Source: Selenomonas sp. AE3005
Lineage (GTDB): Bacteria > Bacillota > Negativicutes > Selenomonadales > Selenomonadaceae
NCBI RefSeq assembly: GCF_905233635.1
Contig: NZ_CAJODG010000015.1
Location: forward strand, 1 to 37,117
DNA length: 37,117 bases
Direction of reading: 5' to 3'
The translations under genes and the position numbers were made by a program. The notes beneath the pieces were generated by a model, which saw only the letters and a list, made by a program, of their open reading frames with translations, was not told where the DNA came from and did no database searches. Each line of letters opens with the position of its first letter. The stretch's first letter is position 1. Positions 16,367 to 24,900 of this stretch are shown here, piece by piece.

Positions 16367-19045
16367 ATGAGCGAAGAAATGGCGCAGGAAAACAACATTC
16401 CGAAGGTTTATGACACGCAGTCTTTTGAAAAGAAATGGTATAAGTTCTGGGAGGACAACAAACTCTTCCATGCTGAAGTGGATAAGAGCAAGAAACCTTA
16501 CAGTATGGTTATTCCGCCGCCGAATGTCACGGGGCAGCTGCATATGGGCCATGCTCTCGACAACACGCTGCAGGATATTTTGATTCGTTTCCGCCGCATG
16601 CAGGGTTACAATGCTGTCTGGATTCCGGGTTGTGACCATGCCGGTATCGCTACGCAGGCCAAGGTCGAGGCTGCCTTGCGCGAAGAAGGCACGAACCGTT
16701 ATGAGCTCGGCCGTGAAAAATTCCTCGAGCGCGTTTGGGACTGGAAGGAACAGTATGGCAACCGCATTATGTCCCAGCTGCGTTCCCTGGGTTCTTCCTG
16801 TGACTGGGACCGCCAGCGTTTTACGATGGACGAAGGCTGCTCGGCCGCTGTGCGCGAAGTGTTCGTAAGCCTGTATGATAAGGGCCTTATCTACCAGGGG
16901 ACGCGCATTACCAACTGGTGCCCGAACTGCAACACGGCTATCTCTGATATCGAAGTGGAGCATGAAAATGAAAATGGTCACCTCTGGCACCTGCGCTATC
17001 AGGTAGAGGGCGAGGATAGATATGTGGAAATTGCCACGACCCGTCCTGAGACCATGTTCGGTGATACGGGCGTAGCTGTACATCCCGACGACGAACGTTA
17101 TAAGGATATCGTAGGCAAGACTTTGATTCTGCCGATTGTGAACCGCCGCATTCCGCTGTTTGCCGATGAATATGTAGACAAGGAATTTGGTACTGGTGCT
17201 GTTAAGGTTACGCCGGCTCACGACCCCAACGACTTTGAAATGGGGCTGCGCCACAACCTCGAACAGATTAAAGTCATCAATAACGATGGTACGATGGGCG
17301 AGGGTGCTGGCAAGTACAACGGCATGGACCGTTACGAATGCCGCAAGGCGCTCGTGAAAGAGCTCGAAGAACTCGGCGTACTCGTGTCCGTTGAAGAACA
17401 TGAACACGCTGTTGGTCATTGCTCGCGCTGCCACAGCACGATTGAACCGCTGGTATCCAAGCAGTGGTTTGTGAAGATGGAATCTTTAGCTAAGCCGGCT
17501 ATGGAGGCAGTTAAAGACGGCCGCATTAAGTTCGTGCCGGAGCGTTTCAGCAAGATTTACCTGCAGTGGCTCGAAAATATCCGTGACTGGTGTATTTCCC
17601 GCCAGCTTTGGTGGGGGCACCGGATTCCGGCCTGGTACTGTGATGACTGCGGCAAGACCAGCGTTTCCCGTACGGACCTGACGGAGTGTCCGCACTGCCA
17701 CAGCCGGCATATTCATCAGGACGAAGATGTACTTGACACCTGGTTCAGCTCCGGTCTCTGGCCGTTTGAAACCATGGGCTGGCCGAAAGAAACGGAAGAA
17801 CTTAAGCATTTCTATCCGACAGCTACGCTCGTAACCGGTTACGACATCATCTTCTTCTGGGTAGCCCGTATGGTTATGATGGGCCTGGAATTTGGCAAGG
17901 ATATTCCGTTCCAGCATGTATTCATCCACGGTCTGGTACGCGACAGCCAGGGCCGCAAGATGAGTAAGTCCCTGGGCAATGGTATTGACCCGGTAGAAGT
18001 TATTGAAAAATACGGTGCTGATACCCTGCGTTTCATGCTGATTACGGGCAACACGCCGGGCAATGATATGCGTTTCTACTGGGAACGTGTGGAATCCGCC
18101 CGTAACTTTGCCAACAAGATTTGGAACGCCTCCCGTTATATGCTCATGAACCTCGAAGGCTTTGACAAGAGCTTTAAGCCGGCAGAGGAAGATTATACGC
18201 TGTCCGATAAGTGGATTCTGTCCCGTTATGCGCGTACGGTGCGTGACGTTACGGAAAACCTGGATAAGTTCGAGCTCGGCGAGGCCGGCCGCATGATTTA
18301 TGAATTCATTTGGAATGAGTTCTGCGACTGGTATATCGAGCTGACGAAGGCACGCCTTTACGACAAGGAAAATGTCCGTGCCCGTAATACGGCCCTGTAT
18401 GTGCTGTCCACAGTGCTTGAAGGCACACTGCGCCTGCTGCATCCGTTCATGCCGTTCCTAACGGAAGAAATCTGGCAGAAGGTTCCCCATGCTGATGCGC
18501 TCAAGAGCATTATGGAAACCAGCTGGCCGGAAGTTAAGGCAGAGTGCATCAGCGACGAAATCGAAGCCGATATGACGGCTATCATGGAAACCATCAAGAC
18601 CGTCCGCAATATGCGTGCGGAAGTCGGCGCGGCTCCGAGCAAAAAGAGCGAGCTGATCTTAAGCTTTACGGACGAATCCTTGCGCGCTGTATTTACGGAA
18701 AACCAGAGCTATCTTGATAAGCTGGCATCTTCGGAACCGATTACGATTCTGCCGGCTGGTGCTGACAAGCCGGAAAATGCTATGGCCGGTGTGGTAAACG
18801 GTGTGGAAGTATTCCTGCCGCTTAAGGGACTTATTGATGTGGATAAGGAAACCGCCCGCCTGACCAAGGAACTGGAAAAACTCGACAAGGAAATCAGACG
18901 CCTGGCCAAGAAACTGGGCAACGAAGGTTTCCTCGCCAAGGCTCCGGCTGACGTAGTAGCAGGTGAGAAGGAAAAGCTGGCCGGCTACGAGGAAAAGAAA
19001 AAATCTGTGGAAGGCCGTATGCAGGATTTGGCCAAACTGAAATAA
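16367..19045 (+). CDS. valS: Valyl-tRNA synthetase
   Basis: The ATG at 16367 is 6 nt after GAGGAGG and gives 892 residues. Upstream in-frame codons back to 16262 lie inside the T-box terminator and are leader RNA. The class I motifs are PPPNVTGQLHMGH (HIGH-type, 59-62) and KMSKS (531-535). Two Cys-rich zinc-like sites are visible (CPNCNT and CSRC; CDDC and CPHC). The editing (CP1) domain lies between, and the anticodon-binding and C-terminal coiled-coil arm (residues about 825-892) are complete. It charges tRNA-Val, and its own leader senses uncharged tRNA-Val. Confidence 0.96.
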   Translation: MSEEMAQENNIPKVYDTQSFEKKWYKFWEDNKLFHAEVDKSKKPYSMVIPPPNVTGQLHMGHALDNTLQDILIRFRRMQGYNAVWIPGCDHAGIATQAKVEAALREEGTNRYELGREKFLERVWDWKEQYGNRIMSQLRSLGSSCDWDRQRFTMDEGCSAAVREVFVSLYDKGLIYQGTRITNWCPNCNTAISDIEVEHENENGHLWHLRYQVEGEDRYVEIATTRPETMFGDTGVAVHPDDERYKDIVGKTLILPIVNRRIPLFADEYVDKEFGTGAVKVTPAHDPNDFEMGLRHNLEQIKVINNDGTMGEGAGKYNGMDRYECRKALVKELEELGVLVSVEEHEHAVGHCSRCHSTIEPLVSKQWFVKMESLAKPAMEAVKDGRIKFVPERFSKIYLQWLENIRDWCISRQLWWGHRIPAWYCDDCGKTSVSRTDLTECPHCHSRHIHQDEDVLDTWFSSGLWPFETMGWPKETEELKHFYPTATLVTGYDIIFFWVARMVMMGLEFGKDIPFQHVFIHGLVRDSQGRKMSKSLGNGIDPVEVIEKYGADTLRFMLITGNTPGNDMRFYWERVESARNFANKIWNASRYMLMNLEGFDKSFKPAEEDYTLSDKWILSRYARTVRDVTENLDKFELGEAGRMIYEFIWNEFCDWYIELTKARLYDKENVRARNTALYVLSTVLEGTLRLLHPFMPFLTEEIWQKVPHADALKSIMETSWPEVKAECISDEIEADMTAIMETIKTVRNMRAEVGAAPSKKSELILSFTDESLRAVFTENQSYLDKLASSEPITILPAGADKPENAMAGVVNGVEVFLPLKGLIDVDKETARLTKELEKLDKEIRRLAKKLGNEGFLAKAPADVVAGEKEKLAGYEEKKKSVEGRMQDLAKLK

Positions 19046-19063
19046 TCGTTAGGAGAACCCTAT

Positions 19064-20374
19064 ATGAATTATCAGGAATCGCTGGCGTATTTAGAAAGTC
19101 TTAATATTTTTGGTATCAAACTTGGTCTGGAACGTATGCAAAAATTGCTGGCACGTTTGGAGCTGCCGCAGGAGCGGTATCGTACCATTCATGTGACCGG
19201 CACCAATGGCAAGGGTTCGGTGTCTGCCATGTTGGCAGGCATCCTGCGCCATTCGGGGATTCACACAGGCTTTTACAGTTCGCCGCATCTCGTTTCCTAT
19301 ACGGAGCGGATACGGGTGGACGGGCAGGCCATCAGTGAGCAGGAATTTGCCGACTGTCTGAGTTCTATCAAGGTTTACATTGACCAGATGATAACGGACG
19401 GTGAGGAATGTCCTACCCAGTTTGAAGTATTGACAGCGCTGGCTTTTTTCTACTTTGCCATCAAGCATGTGGAATATGCCGTCATTGAAGTAGGTTTGGG
19501 CGGACTTTTGGATTCCACGAATGTCATTGTGCCGGAAGTTTCCGTTATCACCAATGTAACCCTGGAACATGCTGACCGCTGCGGCGGTACGCTGGCCGGG
19601 GTGGCCCGGCATAAGGCCGGGATTATCAAGGAAGATGTGCCGGTGGTGACGGCCGCCAAGGGCGAACCATTGGAAATTATCCGTCAGACGGCCGAGGAAA
19701 AGAACGCTGACTTGTTTGTGGCCGGTGAAGATTTTTCGACAGAGTTTATCAGCTGTGCGGAAAAATATCAGTGCCTGGAGTTTACCTCCCATTTGCTGGG
19801 CGTGGTCAAGGAACCTTATTCCCTGCATTTGTGGGGCAAACACCAGATAGAAAACAGCGCTCTGGCTGTTATGACGGCACAGCTGCTGCATAATACTGAT
19901 GACAGAATAACCAATAAGACCATCGATGACGCGCTTAGTCTGGTCAGCTGGCCGGCCCGGTTTGAGCGGGTTGATTTGGGTGAACAGAAATGTATTGTTG
20001 ATGGGGCACATAATCCGGCTGGCATGCAGGCCTTGCGTGAAAGTCTCGATATGTACGTGCCGGCCCCGGAACGGGTGTTCCTGTTAGGGATTCTGAAGGA
20101 CAAGGATATCGAGTCCATGCTGGATATTCTTCTGCGTCCTAATGATACCGTGGTGGTTACAGTACCGCATTCGGAAAGAGCGGCTGACCCGCAACAGCTG
20201 GCACAGAAGGCCGCTGCCCATGTGCAGCACGTGGAGGCCATAGCTGATAACAGCCAGGCGCTGGAACGTGCTTTGGAACTGGCCAATAAGGAAAAATTAT
20301 TGGTGCTGGCCGGCTCTTTGTATCTGGTGGGCGGCGTGCGTAAATTGCTGCTGGATAAGAAAGGGGGAGAATGA
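19064..20374 (+). CDS. folC: Folylpolyglutamate/dihydrofolate synthase
   Basis: The 436-residue Mur-ligase-type protein starts at ATG 19064 behind AGGAGA, 18 nt after valS, the classic valS-folC pair of Firmicutes. The ATP loop is GTNGKGS (46-52). Other markers are YSSPHLVSYTERIRVDG, the EVGLGGLLDSTN motif and DGAHNPAGM at the start of the C-terminal domain. It adds glutamate to folates and may also make dihydrofolate from dihydropteroate. It shares the T-box transcript and overlaps the next gene by 4 nt. Confidence 0.94.
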   Translation: MNYQESLAYLESLNIFGIKLGLERMQKLLARLELPQERYRTIHVTGTNGKGSVSAMLAGILRHSGIHTGFYSSPHLVSYTERIRVDGQAISEQEFADCLSSIKVYIDQMITDGEECPTQFEVLTALAFFYFAIKHVEYAVIEVGLGGLLDSTNVIVPEVSVITNVTLEHADRCGGTLAGVARHKAGIIKEDVPVVTAAKGEPLEIIRQTAEEKNADLFVAGEDFSTEFISCAEKYQCLEFTSHLLGVVKEPYSLHLWGKHQIENSALAVMTAQLLHNTDDRITNKTIDDALSLVSWPARFERVDLGEQKCIVDGAHNPAGMQALRESLDMYVPAPERVFLLGILKDKDIESMLDILLRPNDTVVVTVPHSERAADPQQLAQKAAAHVQHVEAIADNSQALERALELANKEKLLVLAGSLYLVGGVRKLLLDKKGGE

Positions 20375-22242
20375 TGGAAAAACAAAAATCCCCGGAAATA
20401 ACGGCAGTGGAGCAGCGGCGTAAGGCCGCGATGCGGAAGAGATGGCAGCAGCGGTTAGAAAAGTGGGCGTGGTATGGTGTGCTGGCAGAGGCCTTTTTTC
20501 TGCCATTGTTTCCTTCGCTGGCAACTGTGGCCCTGCTTATCACCACGGTGATTACGGCTTTGCGTTTCCGCGTTGATGAGGAGCTTGTCTTTCGGCAGCT
20601 GCCCTTTGATGTGCCGGTGGGGCTGTTTGTGCTGTTAAGCGCCCTGTCGATCCTTGTATCGCCGGACAAGGGGTTCAGTTTTTATAACTGGTATAATCTC
20701 GTAGGTGTTTATGTGCTGACCTATCTGGTGGTGGGGCAGAACCTGCGCAGTGTCCGGCAGGTAAAGGAAATTCTGGCGGTATCGGCGGTCGTGGCCGTAC
20801 TCGTGCTGCTGTACGGTTTCCATCAGTTCCTGTTTGGCATTGATATAAGCTCCATGAAATGGGTGGACGGTGAGGCTTTCCCGGAACTAAGAAAACGCGT
20901 GTTTTCCACTTGGGAAAATCCCAACATTCTGGCCGGTTACCTGGACGCTGTTATCTGCATAGCCCTGGGGCTTTTCTTAAAGTGCGGCACCAGGCAGAAA
21001 CGCATTGTTCTGGGCGTATTTATGGCAGCGGCGGCAGCCTGCCTGGCCATGACTTATGCCCGTGGTGCCTGCCTCGTGATTGCCATTATCTTTGCGGTCT
21101 ACGGCATGCTTAAGGACTGGCGTGTGCTGCTGGCCTGTGTGGCTGTGGGGGCAGTGCTCCTGCTGTCTGACCAGGTTCTCTATGAGCGCCTGACTTCGGT
21201 CTTTACCAAGGTCGACACTTCTTCGGAAATGCGTCTGGCCTTTTGGGAAAGCACCGTGGCGATGATTCAGGACCATCCCTTCCTGGGTATAGGCTGGGGT
21301 GCTTACTGGATGGTATATCCCGAGTATGATTTCTACCTGCAGGGGGCGGATATCCGCATTGTCCATGCGCATAATCTGTATCTGAATTACATGGCAGAAA
21401 TCGGTATCCCAGGGGCAATTTCCTTCTTTTGGCTGTTCTTTGGCTCGATGTGGCTGGCTTTGTGGCAAAAGTTTAAGCCGGCCGAACCTGTACCCCAGGA
21501 GCCGACGCCCTTTGACTACAATGCGGAGACGGCGGCTGATGTGGAACTGAAAAACGTTGCTGACAGTGTTCAGACTGATGACCTGCCGCAGGATCCGCCC
21601 GTGTGGAAGGATTTTTGCGACTGGCAGGATTACCGGCTGCTCGGCGGCCTGTCGCTGGGCCTGGGGCTGGCCATGATATCGGTGGCTCTTAACGGCTTTA
21701 CCGATGACCTGCTGTTTAATATTCCCACGTCCATGTTCCTGTGGACGCTGCTGGCGATGATTGCGGCGGTAGCTGAGTTTAATCAGCCAGCGGAAGAGGA
21801 AAGCGAGCCTGCGCCGGTGGAAGAACACATAAGTGACTGGGGGAATGCACTGGGAACAGACGCGTCCCCGGAAAAAACGGAGGACGATCCGTTTGCCAAA
21901 ATGTATGCTGACCCGGTGCCTGAAAAAAAACAGGCTGAGGTGAAGGCTGAAACAAAAGCTGCCGCCCAAACTGAACCTGTGGCGGAGGAGAAAGCAGCTG
22001 CTAAGGCAGAAAAGCCTGCTGTGGAGACTGCGCTAGCTATGGAGACTGCCCCTGCGACGGAAACAGTAGAAACAGCGGAAAAAGCGGAAAAAGCTGCGGC
22101 AAGCGAAGGCGAGTCACAGTCCCCTGCCGAAGTTAAAGATGAAGTAAAAAACGAAGTTAAAGACGCAAGAGTCCAGCTAAAAACAACAGGGGAGGAAAAG
22201 CACGATGAAAAGTCCGACGACCATATCAAAGGCGACCATTGA
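20371..22242 (+). CDS. O-antigen ligase/Wzy-type polytopic membrane protein with a long charged low-complexity tail
   Basis: The ORF starts at ATG 20371 or 20374 after AGGGGGAG. Residues about 35-480 hold 10-12 hydrophobic helices. The Wzy_C region has an extracytoplasmic loop with HPFLGIGWGAY and VHAHNLYLNYMAEIGIPG, the conserved part of O-antigen ligases and polymerases. That points to a role in joining or polymerising surface glycans from lipid carriers, but the acceptor is unknown. The last ~150 residues are an Ala/Glu/Lys/Thr-rich repeat-like tail (EKAEKAAASEGE, EVKDEVKNEVKD), probably disordered and cytosolic. The 3' end overlaps rex by 38 nt. The link to valS-folC appears to be operon position only. 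Confidence 0.8.
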   Translation: MMEKQKSPEITAVEQRRKAAMRKRWQQRLEKWAWYGVLAEAFFLPLFPSLATVALLITTVITALRFRVDEELVFRQLPFDVPVGLFVLLSALSILVSPDKGFSFYNWYNLVGVYVLTYLVVGQNLRSVRQVKEILAVSAVVAVLVLLYGFHQFLFGIDISSMKWVDGEAFPELRKRVFSTWENPNILAGYLDAVICIALGLFLKCGTRQKRIVLGVFMAAAAACLAMTYARGACLVIAIIFAVYGMLKDWRVLLACVAVGAVLLLSDQVLYERLTSVFTKVDTSSEMRLAFWESTVAMIQDHPFLGIGWGAYWMVYPEYDFYLQGADIRIVHAHNLYLNYMAEIGIPGAISFFWLFFGSMWLALWQKFKPAEPVPQEPTPFDYNAETAADVELKNVADSVQTDDLPQDPPVWKDFCDWQDYRLLGGLSLGLGLAMISVALNGFTDDLLFNIPTSMFLWTLLAMIAAVAEFNQPAEEESEPAPVEEHISDWGNALGTDASPEKTEDDPFAKMYADPVPEKKQAEVKAETKAAAQTEPVAEEKAAAKAEKPAVETALAMETAPATETVETAEKAEKAAASEGESQSPAEVKDEVKNEVKDARVQLKTTGEEKHDEKSDDHIKGDH

Positions 22243-22834
22243 CCGGCTGCCGCTTTATTTCCGCACCCTGCGCCTGGCTCAGGACGAGGGGATTGATATT
22301 ATTTCCTCTGATGAGCTGGGACGCCGTTTAGGCATAACGCCGGAGCAGATTCGTAAGGACCTGGCCTCCTTTGGGCAGTTTGGCAAAAAAGGCGTAGGCT
22401 ATTACGTCAATGAGCTCAAACGCAATGTGGGCGAGATTCTGGGACTGAACAACCACTGGAACATTGCCATTGTGGGCATTGGTCATCTGGGAGCAGCCCT
22501 GGCCAATTTCCATAACTTTGTTAGTCTGGGTTTTAATCTGGTGGCACTGTTTGACGATGACCCAGCGGTTATTGGCACGACGGTAAATCATGTCAAGGTG
22601 GAAGACACGGAGAACATGGCCCAGATAGTGCAGGAACGTAATATTCATATCGGCATTATCGCCGTACCGGCAGCTTTTGCCCAAGGGGTTGCTGATAAAC
22701 TGGTGGCGGCAGGTGTCCGGGGGATTTGGAATTTTGCCCCCATTAAGATGGAAGTGCCGGAAGGTATGCATATTGTCAACGAAGATTTGTCGGTAGGACT
22801 CAGCAGTTTGTCTTATCACATAAGCCATAAATGA
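22205..22834 (+). CDS. rex: Redox-sensing transcriptional repressor Rex
   Basis: The 209-residue protein starts at ATG 22205 behind GGGGAGG and overlaps the preceding gene. Residues 1-75 form the winged helix (ISSDELGRRLGITPEQIRKDLASFGQFGKKGVGY), and residues 80-209 the Rossmann domain with GIGHLG (91-96) for NAD(H). Rex leaves DNA when NADH is high and controls fermentative and anaerobic respiration genes. Here it is the fourth gene of a T-box-led operon, so its level may also follow valine supply. Its targets are not visible here with certainty, though a Rex-like palindrome occurs at 24538. Confidence 0.95.
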   Translation: MKSPTTISKATIDRLPLYFRTLRLAQDEGIDIISSDELGRRLGITPEQIRKDLASFGQFGKKGVGYYVNELKRNVGEILGLNNHWNIAIVGIGHLGAALANFHNFVSLGFNLVALFDDDPAVIGTTVNHVKVEDTENMAQIVQERNIHIGIIAVPAAFAQGVADKLVAAGVRGIWNFAPIKMEVPEGMHIVNEDLSVGLSSLSYHISHK

Positions 22835-22835
22835 T

Positions 22836-23708
22836 ATGATTATAATAAGTAAGCTTACGAAAAGTTTCCCGTACAAGACCAAGCAGGGAACAAAAAGTGA
22901 AAAGCTGGCCGTGGAGGGACTGTCGTTGACAGTCCCTTCTGGCCAAATATTCGGCTTGTTAGGCCCTAATGGTGCCGGTAAAACGACGACGATTCGCATG
23001 CTCACCATGCAGTTAAAGCCAACCGCCGGCAGTATCTCCTATAATGGGCAGGATATAGCCAGCCAGGGACAGCAGGTCAAAAGCCTGATAGGTGTGGTAC
23101 CGCAGCATGTCAATTTTGACCAGGATTTGACCGTAGGGGAGAATCTGGAACTGCATGGACGCCTGCACCGTATGCCGCGTGAAGAGCGACGCCAGCGCAT
23201 TGCTGAGCTGCTCGACTATGTCGAGCTCAGCGAGGTGATAAATGAAAATGTGCGGCGGCTGTCCGGCGGTATGAAACGGCGGCTGCTCATTGCCCGGGCG
23301 CTTATGCATAAGCCAAGGATTCTGTTCATGGATGAGCCCACAGTGGCGCTCGACCCGCAGGTGCGGCGCCGGATTTGGGATTTAATCCGGGGACTGGCCC
23401 GTGATGGCGTTACGGTTTTTCTGACCACCCATTACATTGAGGAGGCCGAAAGTCTGTGCCAGCAGGTAGCTATTCTTAACAAGGGAAAATTGATAGCCCT
23501 GGATACGCCGGAAAATTTCAAGGAGCAGCTGGGCAAGTTCACCGTGGAATGGGACGGCGAGGAAGGGCGCAGCTACCGCTTTTTCACGGACAAACAGGCA
23601 GCTGCAGCCTTTGCCGGGAATCTTGAAGCAGCAGGCGGTATCCTCATTCGTCCGACGAATTTGGAAGACGTGTTCATTGAGCTTACAGGGCATAAGGAAG
23701 GAATCTGA
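22836..23708 (+). CDS. ABC-2 type exporter ATP-binding protein (DrrA/NodI-like)
   Basis: The 290-residue ATPase starts at ATG 22836, 1 nt after rex. No clear ribosome site is visible, so translation probably depends on coupling to rex. Walker A is GPNGAGKT (43-50), the signature LSGGM (142-146), and Walker B ILFMDEPTVALDP. The C-terminal part has an extra alpha/beta region (residues about 225-290) typical of DrrA/NodI ATPases. With the permease encoded 2 nt downstream it forms an exporter whose substrate cannot be told; neighbours suggest an envelope glycan or lipid only weakly. Confidence 0.88.
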   Translation: MIIISKLTKSFPYKTKQGTKSEKLAVEGLSLTVPSGQIFGLLGPNGAGKTTTIRMLTMQLKPTAGSISYNGQDIASQGQQVKSLIGVVPQHVNFDQDLTVGENLELHGRLHRMPREERRQRIAELLDYVELSEVINENVRRLSGGMKRRLLIARALMHKPRILFMDEPTVALDPQVRRRIWDLIRGLARDGVTVFLTTHYIEEAESLCQQVAILNKGKLIALDTPENFKEQLGKFTVEWDGEEGRSYRFFTDKQAAAAFAGNLEAAGGILIRPTNLEDVFIELTGHKEGI

Positions 23709-23710
23709 CC

Positions 23711-24454
23711 ATGGAAATGTTATATGATACCTGGACGGTGTTCTGGCGTGACTGGGTGGTTCTGAAACGGCGGCTGACTAAGTTTATCCTGGCACGCATG
23801 GTGGCGCCTATGCTGTATCTCGTGGCTTTCGGCTGGGGACTGGGGCGCAGTATCAACGTGGGCAGCGGCAGTTATCTCGATTTTCTCGTGCCGGGAATCC
23901 TGGCACTGAACTCGATGAACATCAGTTTTAACAGCATTACGCCCGTACATGCGGAGCGCATATATCATAAGAGTCTGGAAGAATATATTCTGGCACCGAT
24001 ACGGCCGGCCGCTTATGTATTAGGAAAAGTTCTGGCCGCGGTACTGCGCAGTATGCTTTCCAGCCTTATTATTCTGCTGTTGGCCTATGCCTTTGGGGCA
24101 CATTTGCATTTGTCGGCGCTGATGGTCGTGGTGCTTATTTTGAATGCCGTTATCTTTGCCGAGGTGGGTTTTTTTGCGGCCATGAAAATCAGCACTTATG
24201 AGGAAATGAGCCAGGTAAACACTTATATCCTGCTGCCCATGTCCTTTTTATGCGGTACTTTTTTTGCGACCCAGGCCTTGCCGGCGGCAATCCGCGTGGT
24301 TATCGAAATATTGCCGCTTACACACACGAGTATGCTGCTGCGCAGTATGGGCAGTGGTGCCGGTGCTGATGGCGTTTCGCTGCTGGTACTGGCAGTATAT
24401 GCCCTGGTAGGTTTTGTTTTAAGCCGGCAGGCTTTTGTGAAACTGATAAAATAA
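23711..24454 (+). CDS. ABC-2 type exporter permease (NodJ/DrrB-like)
   Basis: The 247-residue protein starts at ATG 23711 and has six hydrophobic helices, matching an ABC-2 membrane domain. It contains the family's EYILAPIRPAAYVLGKV segment after helix 2, where the coupling helix contacts the ATPase, and ILPLTHTSMLLR before the last helix. It pairs with the preceding ATPase gene. It is the last gene of the valS-led run; a short hairpin with T-tract at 24538 could terminate it. The substrate is unknown. Confidence 0.87.
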   Translation: MEMLYDTWTVFWRDWVVLKRRLTKFILARMVAPMLYLVAFGWGLGRSINVGSGSYLDFLVPGILALNSMNISFNSITPVHAERIYHKSLEEYILAPIRPAAYVLGKVLAAVLRSMLSSLIILLLAYAFGAHLHLSALMVVVLILNAVIFAEVGFFAAMKISTYEEMSQVNTYILLPMSFLCGTFFATQALPAAIRVVIEILPLTHTSMLLRSMGSGAGADGVSLLVLAVYALVGFVLSRQAFVKLIK

Positions 24455-24503
24455 GCGGCTCTTGGAATCACGCGCCTGGTATTTATGAACGTTTATCTTT
24501 ACA

Positions 24504-24532
24504 TTGACACTATCTATGTAAGAGTTTATAAT
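24504..24532 (+). promoter_or_regulatory. Consensus promoter of the cobalamin riboswitch transcript
   Basis: TTGACA (24504-24509) and TATAAT (24527-24532) are both perfect and 17 nt apart. Confidence 0.8.
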
Positions 24533-24537
24533 AGACC

Positions 24538-24562
24538 TTGTGAGGAAATCACAATTTTTATT
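24538..24562 (+). other. Palindrome TTGTGA-N5-TCACAA with T-tract at the predicted start site
   Basis: TTGTGA (24538-24543), GGAAA and TCACAA (24549-24554) are followed by TTTTTATT. As RNA it is a short terminator-like hairpin; as DNA it resembles a Rex operator with a 5-nt rather than 6-nt centre. It lies a few bases after the TATAAT box, where a bound repressor would block the promoter. Confidence 0.5.
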
Positions 24563-24577
24563 CAATTACATAAGAGG

Positions 24578-24750
24578 AACAGGTGCTGGCCGGCGCACAT
24601 CCGGCAGCTGAAAAGAGAAGCTGGTTAAAGACCAGCGCGGTCCCGCCACTGTAAGGGGAGCGAACCTGCATAGTTAAGTCACTGGAAATGCATATTTCCG
24701 GGAAGGCGCAGGCAAGCGATGAACCAAGCCAGGAGAACTGCCTGTTTGAC
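24578..24750 (+). ncRNA. Cobalamin (B12) riboswitch aptamer
   Basis: P1 is closed by AACAGG (24578-24583) with CCTGTT (24741-24746). The hallmark core GGTCCCGCCACTGT is at 24639-24652, the CACTGG and CGGGAAGGC elements are at about 24680-24707, and the B12 box AGCCAGGAGAACTGCC is at 24727-24742. The downstream expression platform includes the terminator at 24837-24870. Adenosylcobalamin or a related corrinoid should turn cbiK off. Confidence 0.95.
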
Positions 24751-24836
24751 AATCACCGTTGCGGCCAAAGGGAGGCTGCTGAACCTGCGAGCGATGGGGA
24801 GGGGATTTTTCGTCAGGATTCTTTATGATGAAATAG

Positions 24837-24870
24837 ACACCTTTTGCGCGCAGGCGTGAAAGGTGTTTTC
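24837..24870 (+). terminator. Riboswitch expression-platform terminator
   Basis: ACACCTTT (24837-24844) pairs with AAAGGTGT (24859-24866), with an inner GCGC/GCGT stem, and TTTTC follows. It sits 30 nt before cbiK. Confidence 0.75.
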
Positions 24871-24900
24871 TTATGTGGAAAAATGCAGGAGGTATAAGTT

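Noticed and set aside
16349..17434. A 361-codon minus-strand frame opposite valS, and a similar 318-codon one at 17486-18442
   Set aside because: Both lie wholly within valS, whose catalytic motifs are in the + frame; no ribosome sites or known domains are seen.
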